This document shows positions 1 through 10,300 of a stretch of 64,000 bases of DNA, piece by piece. The first letter of the stretch is position 1, and each line of letters opens with the position of its first letter. The stretch lies in contig JAVLUZ010000142.1 of the NCBI GenBank assembly GCA_036768485.1, forward strand, positions 10,096,750 through 10,160,749. The letters are read 5' to 3'. The notes beneath the pieces are model-generated. The model was given only the letters and a program-made list of their open reading frames with translations. It made no database searches and was not told where the DNA came from. The translations under genes and the position numbers were made by a program. The stretch is from Mermis nigrescens. Taxonomy: Eukaryota > Nematoda > Enoplea > Mermithida > Mermithidae.

Positions 1-790
1 CAATTAAAGGGCTACAAACTGGCCCGAACCAAATCTATTTACACTCAATGGGGGCCTTAGGTTCAGATTTTTAAAGTTTACAGTATGATGGACAGTGGAA
101 AATACGTGTTTGTCCATTTTTATGTTCGCCACTTTCTCTGTTCAAAAGTCGGGCGAGGTCGAATAGGATAAAAATAAAGCACTTTCTAAGGGGTACGCGT
201 CACAGCGAATTGCGTTTGTTTACATCAATATTTAGCTTTTTCGGGAGGTGTAAAGTCAAAAAAAGTTAAAGGTGTTTCTGTCTTGTTTTTTTCTGCCAAG
301 TTCTGGGTTATGAGTCTGGACATAATCTCAAGTCTAAAAATGAACCAGAAACCAAATATGATACGCTAATTCGTTTGCACTCAATAGTAGTGTAAAGTGG
401 TTTACATCTGATATTTATCTGTCCTCGGGCCATTGAGGAGACTTAATTTTTCAATAAATGTTGATCTTAATATCAGAGTAATATAAGAATTACGAGTTCG
501 ACTGAAATTTTCTTTACACTCTGTGGTTGTGTAAAGTTTACACTGCATATTAACTTTAGTTCTAGAGCCTTGCGAATGCTTAATTTTTTCAAAATTTTCT
601 TCGCAAAATCAGAATTGGCAATCTGTCAGATAGTTTTCTCTACACCTAGTAGTTGTGTAAAGTTTGCACTATTCATTTGTTGTCAATATGTGATTTATAC
701 TACAAATTTATTTTACTTCCAAATCTGAGCCTTAATCTTCCTTACAATTGATATTTACGTAAAGTTTATGCTGAAAAACTTTGATCTGTT
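1..790 (+). repeat. Satellite-like array, copy 1 (GTGTAAAG family)
   Basis: Degenerate repeats of roughly 120 bp. Each unit carries a CTTTACAC...GTGTAAAG inverted pair, for example a perfect GTGTAAAGTTTACAC palindrome at 529-543. The units also share a motif like TCAGAATTACGAATC. The segment from 1 to about 790 aligns by eye with 2580-3560 in the same orientation, and in reverse complement with 8780-9820 and 45560-48290. There is no coding potential. The array continues off the left edge of the window. Confidence 0.75.
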
Positions 791-942
791 TAAATAATGT
801 AAGGTTGTTTTGTTTAAAAAGGATAATGCTGATGTTAAGAACAATATTGTTTTCGCGTTCTTGGACTGCTGTCATTATTGTGGCATGTTACTGTATGTGT
901 TTACTGACTGATGTACTTAAATCATGCTAATTAAAAGTAGGG

Positions 943-1709
943 TACTGGCAAAGAAAAATGCTCTGATGGAACAAAAAAGATGAATATGCTTGGAATTGTG
1001 GATTATTAAGGATGTAAAAGGAGGGGACCAGGAAAAAGCTACCTAAAGTCGCAAAATCCACTAAAAATCTCACCTTCTCCAAGCAACGCAAAAAATCGAA
1101 GTGTATTCTGCGGCCTCTAAAAAGTGTTTTTTAAAATAATTTTCAAACTTTCAAATAAGAGTGTATAAACAAAATCTAAAATGTTTACTTTTTTAAATTG
1201 CTGGCAAGTAGCAACGCTGACTAGCTTCGTATCCTGATTGATAGAAAACTAAAAGGTATTGTATTTTATATTGTTTTATTTTGCTTGTGAGCATTATAGC
1301 AAGGAAAGCAGGGGCCGATTGATTAGTGCACACAATCGTTACGGGCATGCTAGTGTTCATACATTTAGTCTGTTTCAAGTCAACTCACGCGTTTCCTACT
1401 GTTTTAAACCAACAATTTCTTCAATTGTCTTGGATGCATCGATGTTTGCTATTTCATTCAATTGGCATAGCTACTGCATAGCTGACGTGCTGTTTTTTCA
1501 ATCATTTTTATGGTTAGATATTTATTTTAATGTGTTGGCCGCAGAATATACTTCGACTTTTTGCGTTGCTTAGAGAAAGTGTGATTTTTAGCAGATTTTG
1601 CGACTTTAGGTAGCTTTTTCCTAGTCTCCTCCTTTTACATCCTTAATAATCCACAATTCCAAGTATATTCATCTTTTTTGTTTCATCGGAGCATTTTTCT
1701 TTGCTAGTA
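943..1709. mobile_element. Long-TIR foldback element, copy 1
   Basis: Arms of about 170-180 bp (943-1120 and 1535-1709) are inverted copies. The outer tips read TACTGGCAAAGAAAAATGC and, in reverse complement, TACTAGCAAAGAAAAATGC. The inner arm tips carry CTGCGGCC. The 410-bp spacer is shared with the copies at 3701 and 44150. No transposase is visible, so this is non-autonomous. No clear target duplication was found. Confidence 0.8.
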
Positions 1710-1734
1710 TAAGTCTATCTAACTTGAAATTTGT

Positions 1735-2054
1735 TTTATTAATCTCATAGTTGATCCGAGCGGAGGCGGAATCGGCGCTCTGAATCACGGGTTGGCATTT
1801 ACGACGAGCTTTTCGGCTTCAATCGGCTAAAAACTCGGACCTAGTGCGTTCCATATTTTCGCTTCGGGCAACATAAATGGTCGTTTTCCGTTCTCTTTTT
1901 GGCCCTCATGTTTAAGGGTTCCCTGTCCTTCGCGCCCACTTCCTTCTTTGTTCGCCGCCTTTGGATAGTAGTCCATACTGTAAATCGCCAATAATTTGGG
2001 AAGATCGGGTCTTTTTACAGAAGCTCGCACGCTGCATCGTTTTGAATTTTGCAT
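1735..2054 (-). other. Unassigned non-repeat stretch with a 75-codon open frame
   Basis: Between foldback copy 1 and the next array lies about 320 bp that I did not find repeated elsewhere in the window. The minus strand is open for 75 codons (1827-2054) and is rich in Lys, Pro and Gly. The plus strand is also partly open after a possible splice acceptor near 1750. No family was recognised and the coding strand is uncertain. It may be a remnant of a host gene. Confidence 0.2.
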
Positions 2055-3560
2055 TAGTTCATAAGGGGAGTGTTAAGAGTGTAAAATTTTGCGGGTGTTA
2101 AGAAAGATTTTGCTTGCGTTTTCGTCTTCTTGATGTCTCTTCAACAACTCCAATTATCAGTCCAGAGAAATTTCTTCTCATAGAGATGACCTACGGCTGA
2201 ACGGCTACTTTCTGCTGACCATCAAACGTTTCTATAATCAATACGGAGTTAGATATAGGGGTATAAACGCTTCACTCTAGTGGATAGTCTAACAAACAGG
2301 TTATGTCTAAGATTTCTCCGCCAACACGTCCGGTTGTATGTCGGGATAAATTGAATGAAATCGAAACAAAGTACGTTTTAAGGGCTACACGTCGTAGCAT
2401 ATTGCGATAAAAAACTCAATATTGACTTACATATGGAGGTGTAAAGTTCGAAATCAGAGGTGTAACATTGGGCAAAAAATACGTTTCGTTCCCTTTTTTG
2501 ATCGGTCAATATCTTAATTATTTTGGGGAACAGAAGTTCTCTGCCAAAAACGCATTACAATTTAAAGGCTACTAAGCGGCATCAAACCGAATTTCTTTAC
2601 ACTCATTCGGGAATCTAGCTTACAGATTTTTAAAGTTTACAATGTGGTGGATGGTGGAAAATACGTTTTTGTCCCTTTTTCTTCACCACTTCCTCTGTTT
2701 TGAAGTTGGGAAACGTCGAATAGAATAAAAATACAGCTACTTTCTAAGAGGAACACATCACAGCTAATTTCATTTATTCACACCAATGTTCAGCTTTTTC
2801 GAGAGATGTACATAAAGTCAAAATTTTGGGATGTTAAATGTATTTCTGTCTAATTTTTTCTGCCTACTTCTCCGGTTATGAGTCGGGATGGACATGATCG
2901 CAAGTTTAAAAATGTACCAGAAAATCAAACGTGATACACCAGTTGGGCGCGTTTGTTTGCCCTTCAATAGTGGTGTAAAGTGGTTTACATCTAATATTAT
3001 TTATCTTCAGGCCTTTGTGGAGACTTAATTTTTTCATGAATGTTGATCGTATTATCAGAGTAATATCAGAATCATGAATCCAACTAAAATTTGCTTTACA
3101 CTGAGTGGTTGTGTAAAGTTTACAATACAAATTAAATTAGTTCTAGAGCCTTGCGGAAGCTTAATTTTTTATATGTTTTATGTGACATCAGAATTACGAA
3201 TCCGACTGTTAGTTTTCTCTACACCTATTAGTTGTGTAAAGTTTGCACTATTCATTTATTGTAAATGTGTAAAGTTTACACTACAAATTTATTTTACTTC
3301 TAGGGCGTTTCAAAACGTGAATTTTTTCGAAATATATTACGTAAGGTCAGGATTACGAATCTGATAGTATATTTTATTTACACCCAGTAGTTGTGTAAAG
3401 TTTACACTGAAAATTAACTTTACTTTCAGAGCGTTGCAAAAGCTTACTTTTTTAAAATTTTCCTTGTAAGGTCAGGATTACGAATCTGAGTGTAAGTGTT
3501 CTTTACACCCAATATTTGCGTAAAGTTTATGCTGATAACCTTTCATCTGTTTAAATAAGT
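2050..3560 (+). repeat. Satellite-like array, copy 2 (GTGTAAAG family)
   Basis: Same family and orientation as 1-790. Units of about 120-155 bp are clearest at 3067-3187, 3188-3344, 3345-3472 and 3473 onwards. Perfect GTGTAAAGTTTACAC palindromes lie at 3267-3281 and 3393-3407. The left terminus, GCATTAGTTC followed by AGGGGAGTGTTAAG near 2051-2075, is matched in reverse complement at the outer end of the arrays near 9822 and 48275. That suggests a defined element end rather than an unbounded satellite. Confidence 0.75.
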
Positions 3561-4126
3561 TGAGGTTGTCTTGTTTAAAAAATAATGCTGATGTTCAGAA
3601 CCATATTGTTTTCCGCGTTCTTGGACTGCTGTCGTTGTGGCATGTTACGGCATGTGTTTACTGACTGAGTTACTCAAATCATGATAAATTAAAATTAGAG
3701 TACTAGTTAAGAAAAATGATCCGATGGAACAAAAAAGACAATTATGCTTGTTGGGGTTAGGGATTATTAGGAATTTAAAGAGAGAGGACTAGTAAAAAGC
3801 AAGCTACGTATATGCATAAAGTCGCAAAATCTGTTAAAAATCAGACTTTCTCTAAGCAGCGCTAAAAAATCAAAGTATATTCTGCGGCCTATGACGAAGT
3901 AAACTTATAATTTTCTATGCTTCGCATAAGGGTGCGTAAACATAAGCTAAAAGAATATACTTTTTGTTAATTGCTTGCAAGTTGCGCGTGCAATGCTGAC
4001 TTGCTTCGTAGGAAACTAACCGCAGTTGTATTTAAAGGTGTTTTATTTTGTTATCATGAGCATATAGCAAGCAAACCTGGCGTCAATGGTTAGCGCACAC
4101 AATCGTTACGGGCATGCAAGCGTACA

Positions 4127-4294
4127 TATAGTCTGTTTCACATAACTTCATGCATAAATTGTAAGAATTTCTTCGGCAGTAGGCCGAGGGTTACGATAAT
4201 TATATGTCAGATGAATGCTATAATCGCAATCTGTCAGATTATTGTCGGACATGGTATTAAAATTTATGATCGTACTTGTGTTAAACAGACTATA
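4127..4294. mobile_element. MITE with TATAGTCTGTTTCAC termini
   Basis: The 168-bp element begins TATAGTCTGTTTCACATAA and ends TTAAACAGACTATA. It is absent from the corresponding place in foldback copy 1, which gives an empty-site comparison. The host sequence itself resembles the MITE tip (AGTCTGTTTCAAG in copy 1). Relatives lie at 21815-22212 and 31456-31623. Confidence 0.75.
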
Positions 4295-4412
4295 ATTGAA
4301 GTCTGTTTCACGTGAGCTTACGCCTTTTCTACTGCTTTAAACCAACAATTTCTTTGATTGTCTTGAATGCATTTATGTTTGCTATATCATTCGATTGGCT
4401 TGCCAAGTCTCG

Positions 4413-4641
4413 TATAGTCTGTTTCATTTAACTTTGCGGTTTTCTTTTGAATTTAATCCGCATGAATCAGGCTACAAAGGTGGTTTAAACTTTTGAAGCA
4501 GTAAAGCGGTTTGGCAATAGCAATTGTCTCAACATAACTCGATATACTGTAGAATATCACAGATGTACTGTTAGTTTAAATCACTTTTGCAGGAACTTTA
4601 AATTTGTTCAAAAACCTCAAAGTTAAATGAAACGGACTATA
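4413..4641. mobile_element. MITE, TATAGTCTGTTTCATTTAAC variant
   Basis: The termini are inverted over 24 bp (TATAGTCTGTTTCATTTAAC... and ...AAATGAAACGGACTATA). Host sequence on either side rejoins cleanly when compared with the spacer of the foldback copy at 44150-45436. There is no coding capacity. Confidence 0.75.
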
Positions 4642-4917
4642 GTTCACTCTATCTAATTTCCCATAGATACTGCATAGCTAAGTTGCTGCTTTTGTACTCG
4701 TTTTTTGGTCCAATAGTTTATTTCAATCTACAGGCTGCAGAATATACTTTGATTTTTTGCGATGTTTGAAGAAAATTTGATTTTTAACAGATTTTGCGAC
4801 TGTACAAAGGTAGCTTTTTCCTAGTTCCTTCCTTTAACATCCTTAATAATCCGTAATCCCGTACGTATATTCGTCTTTTTTGTTCCATCGGAGCATTATA
4901 CTTCGCTATTTGAATAT

Positions 4918-6150
4918 CAATCAGATCCGTTTTGGTGAATGCTGAGACATTTTTGTTTGAGACGAAGGCGCTTTATGTGCGAGCTAACGCAACACAACAG
5001 CTCTTAAAACAAGCAAACGCCGATTTTTGGGAAAACGATAGTTGGCCCAGGAAATTCGTATAATTGAAATATTGCTGAAAACAATGAAGCCTTTCCAAAT
5101 ATGAAGTCGAGGCCCAAGTACTTGCCGAAACCGAAATTGGATCTGGTCGATATTCAAGAAAAGCTTGAACAAAAACTTTGAAAACATATGGAAAGGTATC
5201 GAAGGTCGCTGTAATCTGCAGGTCGATTTGTATTCGTACCCAGATCGTTTAAAAGCTGTTCCTCGCGCGAGTAACATGCAGCTATAGCGCTAACCGGTAT
5301 TGGTGTAGTATGTCTCCACCTTTCCAAAAGCATCCACTTAGGTGTAGCATGTCTCCACCTCCTAAATTAATTTTTTATGGATAGGAAGACATCCAGCTTC
5401 CTCGGTGTGTCTTTATCTCGATAAAAATTTTTTTGTTTTTTGTTGTTGTTTTTTTGTGTTTTTTTAATGTTTTTTTTTGTTTTTTTTTTGTTTTTTTTTG
5501 GTTTTTTGTTTTTATCACTGAAAAACATTATACCGTCAATTGTTGCGAGATAAGTTCAAGAAAAAAGAACTAAATAAGGGGAAACTGTCTTGGTATTTCG
5601 GCGATGATGTCATTGAAAGGCGTCTGGATATGCTGCTTCTTGTACCAATATTGTGCTAAATGCTCTGAAGCAAAAGCGACGTGCATTTAGTACAATATTG
5701 GTAAAAGAAGCAGCATATCCAGACGCCTTTCAACGACATCATCGCCGGAATAGCAAGACAGTTTCCTCTTATTTAATTCTTTTTCTTGAACTTATCTCGC
5801 AATAATTAACGATGTAATTTTTTTCAGTGATAAAAACAAAAACAAAAAAAAACAAGAAAAAACAGAAAAAACAAAAAAAATAAATCACAAAAAAAACAAC
5901 AAAAAGAAGAGAGAGAAAATTTTATCGAGATGGGGACACATAAAGGAAGCTGGATGTCTTCCTATCCATAAAAATTAATTTAGGTGAGTGGAGACATGCT
6001 ACACCTAGGTGGATGCATTTTTGGAAAGGTGGAGACATACTACACCAATACCGCGCTAACCCCTACCGAAAGGTTCTGAGCCGGTCGATAGAATAACAGA
6101 ACGCAAGAGATCCACGAGCATTCGTTGTTAAGTCGCAAGTACCACTATTG
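4918..6150 (+). pseudogene. Decayed coding-like sequence split by a foldback insertion
   Basis: The plus strand shows protein-like segments in shifting frames. One at about 4933-5070 includes LYVRANATQQLLKQANADF. A second at about 5086-5188 includes RPKYLPKPKLDLVDIQEKL. A third at about 5186-5285 includes GRCNLQVDLYSYPDRLKAV. A fourth, beyond the foldback, at about 6060-6150 includes NPYRKVLSRSIE and, after a stop, DPRAFVVKSQVP. The segments are separated by stops and frame changes. Composition is charged and globular rather than low complexity, and the stretch is not repeated in the window. I do not recognise the family. It looks like an old gene or gene fragment, later disrupted by the element at 5296-6052. 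A real multi-exon gene with very short introns is less likely. Confidence 0.35.
5296..6052. mobile_element. 757-bp near-perfect palindrome (Mutator-like foldback)
   Basis: Two arms of about 360 bp are near-perfect reverse complements. The outer tips are GGTATTGGTGTAGTATGTC and its complement. The apex, about 25 bp long, lies near 5664-5688. A poly-T/G-rich tract at 5425-5515 is mirrored by a poly-A tract at 5828-5912. The element is flanked by perfect 9-bp direct repeats GCGCTAACC at 5287-5295 and 6053-6061. Nine-bp duplications with very long inverted repeats are the signature of Mutator-like elements. No transposase is present. Arm identity looks high, implying a young insertion or arm homogenisation. 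Confidence 0.9.
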
Positions 6151-7003
6151 ACACAATTTATCTTCAGCTTCAGAAATATATGGACCAGAATAGCTAGCGT
6201 TTTCTTAATGGATATTGAAAAAAACTTAGAATTAGGAAAACACGTAGTTTCGGGAGGTTCTCATCTGCAAAACCACTTATATTTGAATTGTTCCGTTCCT
6301 TCTTTCGTAACGTATGTCACGCGACAAGTGATCAGAATATATCTGAAACATTTTAGCAATGACCCGTGAATACAAAAATGAGAAGTGAAAAAATAAACCA
6401 ATACTTAAAGAGTAGTTTTGCACGATACAATTATTGCGGAATAAAAGAATTGAACAAAAATATTCCTTAGCAACATCAGTAGTATAAAAAACTGACCACA
6501 GAAATCGAAGGAGAAAACTGGATAAACTAATTCTTTACTAAATGATTTTTTGCTCGCAGAAAAATGAATTTAAAAAGACTTTTACACTAATACTAATGCT
6601 AATACTTTATATCCAGGACTGAGATCCGTTGGGATGAAAAAGCTGAGATGTTTATTTTCATGCCGTTTGAACCTTTTCACAAATGAAATATATGATCTGG
6701 CAGTATACAAATCAGAAGAAAATTACGATTTTGAAAAACGAACGAGCGTAGGCAGATACCTACTCTAAAATGTGATACGGTCGACTAAAAATAATACTAT
6801 ACGAAGACAGCATAGACTTTGTCAATTAATTCTTCGTTTCAAACACACGTAATTTATTTATAAATTTTTCAAATCAGCTTCATGATTATCGAGTTTAGAG
6901 TTTCTTGTGAAAAAGTTGCAAAATACAGCTGGAGTTCTTGATCTGTGGAAGTCCTCGTGATGAAATTGTTTGACTTTATCCCTTTAAAGCTGCGCAAGGT
7001 GCA
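6151..7003. other. AT-rich stretch, no gene seen
   Basis: A 73-codon plus-strand open frame (6148-6369) is present, but its composition does not convince me beyond the upstream pseudogene. The stretch forms the 3' flank of the minus-strand glycosyltransferase. No clear polyadenylation cluster was identified. Confidence 0.4.
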
Positions 7004-7398
7004 TCAGTGTTCGCAACCTTCACAAAAAATGCAACGAAATTCACTAAAATTCCTGGCCGGGTTTCGCTTTTTCCATCGCCAGTACATTACACTTGATAAA
7101 TTACTGTAATACTCCGAATTAAGGGAGTTGAAGGATTCGTAGTAAGTTTTATTGAACAAGATCTCGTGCGCGCAGTCCACAGCCACCGGGTCGCTGACTA
7201 GCCAAAATTTATTGACGAACAATTCTGATCTTTGAGCCAACATGGCCAGGTCGTGCACCGAAAAGAGGCAAATCGCGTTACGCCACGAACCTTGACACTG
7301 ATTAGCATTCGAATAAGAAGCCCATATTACAAATCGGGAGATCCATGTTTTGTAGCTATTCGGCGGAGCAACATTTATACATTGACCCGGATATCCGC
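7004..7398 (-). CDS. Glycosyltransferase exon 3 (C-terminal, with stop)
   Basis: The acceptor TTTTTCTTGTTAG precedes 7398. The first two bases complete a Gly codon left by exon 2, so the join reads LNLPGGYPGQC, the family motif. The exon encodes the last ~130 residues, including ICLFSVHDLAML and VNKFWLVSDP, and ends with TGA at 7004-7006. The final ~25 residues are basic and poorly conserved in appearance. Confidence 0.85.
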
Positions 7399-10300
7399 CT
7401 AACAAGAAAAATTGCAATTCTCAATAATGATGCAAACATAATGGTGCGTTTGAGCTTTTCTAGCGGCATAAGTGTAGTACCCGGGACCACACATGGGCGT
7501 GAGGGGGTTTGGGGGGTATGCAGCCCCCAGAAGTTGAAATACCCCCTCCCCCCAAAAAAATTTTTTTTGCTTTTTCAGCAATTTTTTGATGCCATTGGAT
7601 AGAGCTTGATGAGAAACGTCGAAAAATGGTGTTTTTTTGCCATACGACCACTTTTAAGACCATTTTTTGACCTTTAAAAATTTTTTCACCCCCCCCCAGA
7701 AATCTTTTCACCCCCCTTCCCAGAATTTCGGTGCTGCCCAGCTATGCCCGGTACCCGTACTTTCTACACTGCACTATAAGTACATAGTACCCCTGACTCG
7801 TACTCTCTACAGTATGACCCGTACTTTCTACACTGCGTGACCCGTACTTTCAACACTGCATTGCATAAGTGACAAATAAGTAAGGGATCACCCGAATGAA
7901 AAATAGGAAATCAACAGGGTTATTTTTCGCAAATACAAGCTAACAAATTAGTGTGCGCCAAGTCAAATCGGAATAAGTGACAAATAAGACAAAGGAATCA
8001 CCTGAATGAAAAATAGAAAATTGTTCTTTTCAACGGAATATTTTATGATGCCACCTTTTAACTGATCTTGAAGCTCAAAAATATTCCTAATTCCGCTCCG
8101 ACTGATAAAAATATGTTTTGCTGCCGTTGTGTGTATTTTGTATGGTCATCCCTTTTATTTTTGTATTACGTTGTTTGTTTGACACAGGTACCGTATGAGT
8201 CATATACAATTAGCAGCCAAACGTTACTTACAGAAACTAGTAGCAGCCAAACGCCTATACTTATAATGCAGTGTAGAAAGTACGGGTCACGGGTGCTACA
8301 CTTATGCCTTTCTAGCGACATATTGAAGAGAAGAAAATTTTTAAAAATTTCACTCTATTCAAATCATATTCAAAAATATGATGTGCCATAAAAATGATTA
8401 AACTTCACATCCAAGCTTTACCGTGCTGAAAAATCGTTCAACTTGTTTTGTACTCAATATTCTAATAAAGACGTTGCAAAGAAAAGCAGTACAAACAATA
8501 AGTAATTCTGCACGGAGTGCCTGAAATTTCGACAATTCACTCTTACTCAAATTTGGGCTGTTTGGAAGACAAAAGTTGAAATAAATTCACGCGAAGCGCC
8601 CAACAAATTTTAAACTTATCAGCAGCTAATATCAATACTAAAATGACAAATTTCTCAATCAATACTGGCTACAACAAGTGCATCAAAACACACCCGCGCG
8701 TAATTCATACTTCGCTTCAAGAAATGTCAACAATCAACGTATATTTTATGATTTTAGAGTCAGAATCGTAATTTTCACGTCGTGGAGAGGAGAACATTTT
8801 TGGAAAAATTAGCCGTTCGTAATTTTCTAGAGCATAAACCACTTTTCAGTATAAACTTTACGTAACCATTGAGTGTAAAGCAGAGTTTAGTCAAATTCGT
8901 AACTCTGATATCAGGATCGATATTTATAAAAAATTAGATCTCTGCAATGGTCTAAAGACAAACAAATGTTAGATGTAAACCGCTTTACATCACAGTTGAG
9001 TGTTAAAATCGCGCACAACTGTCATATAATGTCTGACCTATAGCACATTTTTAGAGTTGAGATCATATCCAGACTGATAACCGGAGAAGTTGGCAGAGAA
9101 AAAAGACAGAAACATGTTTTACACCCAAAATATTGGACTTTACACCTCCCGAACTATAGCTCAATATCGATGTACATAAACACAATTTGCTGTGACGTGT
9201 ACTCCTTAAAACGTACTTCATTTTTATCCTATTCAACTTATCCCAACTTCTTATCGGAGAAATTGGCGAACAGAGAAGGGGACACAACGTTTTTTCCACC
9301 ATCCACCAGATTGTAAACTTTAGAAATCTGTAGTACGTTTGCATGAGAAAAAAACTTGTTCCGCCCAATCAAAAAATGGAAGGAAACTTGTCCCATTTTA
9401 CATCCCTCCATTTTACATCCCTGATTTCGAACTTTACACCTCCATAATCAACTTAATATTGCAGTTTTTAAACGCAGTTTGTTGCGACTAGTAACCCTCA
9501 GAACGAACTTTATTTTTATAAATTCTGCTTGTCCCGTCTCATAAAAGGGGAAGTTGGGTTGACATCTAAGATAAAACCTGCTTTTCACATCATCCAATAG
9601 ATTGCAAACCTTTTAACTCCTAAATCTAACTCCGTATTGAGTGTTAAAAAGTTTGCTGGTAAACAGAAAGTAGCCCTCGAATCATAGTACATTTAGATTA
9701 CAAAAATTTTCTGGGACCCATAACTGGATTTGTTGGCATAACATAAAGACGACAAAAACAACGAAAATCTGTCTTCATACACGCCGAGTCTTATACCTTA
9801 ACACTCCCTCTCACGAACTAATACGAAATTTAAAAAAACAAATAAGTGCGATTCAGGCAACTTTATTCTCTACAATTCTATGCCACTAAATTGTATTGGA
9901 TCAATATTGGCGGAGATTTGAATTTTCATATTTTGAATATTCTTAGAGTATTGCATGCATGCAGGCCCGTATCCAGGATTTTATTTCGGGAGGGGCCGAA
10001 AACTTTTGAGGCCAGATATCTCGAGAAACATTAGGAGATAGCGAAAATAAAGGCAGTTTTGAGCGTATCTCGGCGAGCTCTATACGATGGTGAAGAAAAA
10101 TTTCGAAAAAATTTTTCACCCCATTTCATATTGATATACAGCAAATTAATCATTCAAGCTGATTTCTCATCACTAAATCGACGAACTATTTCTTATCTCT
10201 TGCCTTTGCACTCAATCATTGTGCTGTACAGAGAAAAACGGATCTAGTATACCATTTACCCCTCAGCGTTATATAGGCGATCTATATAAGCTACAGTAAC

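Larger units (their letters stand above)
3701..4908. mobile_element. Long-TIR foldback element, copy 2, with two nested MITEs
   Basis: Arms at 3701-3895 and about 4735-4908 are inverted copies of those in the element at 943-1709. The spacer is homologous to copy 1 but enlarged by two insertions (4127-4294 and 4413-4641). It follows array copy 2, just as copy 1 follows array copy 1, so array plus foldback appears to be duplicated as one composite unit. Confidence 0.75.

Noticed and set aside
9063..9368. 101-codon minus-strand frame
   Set aside because: It lies wholly in a GTGTAAAG-family array that is repeated elsewhere without an open frame.
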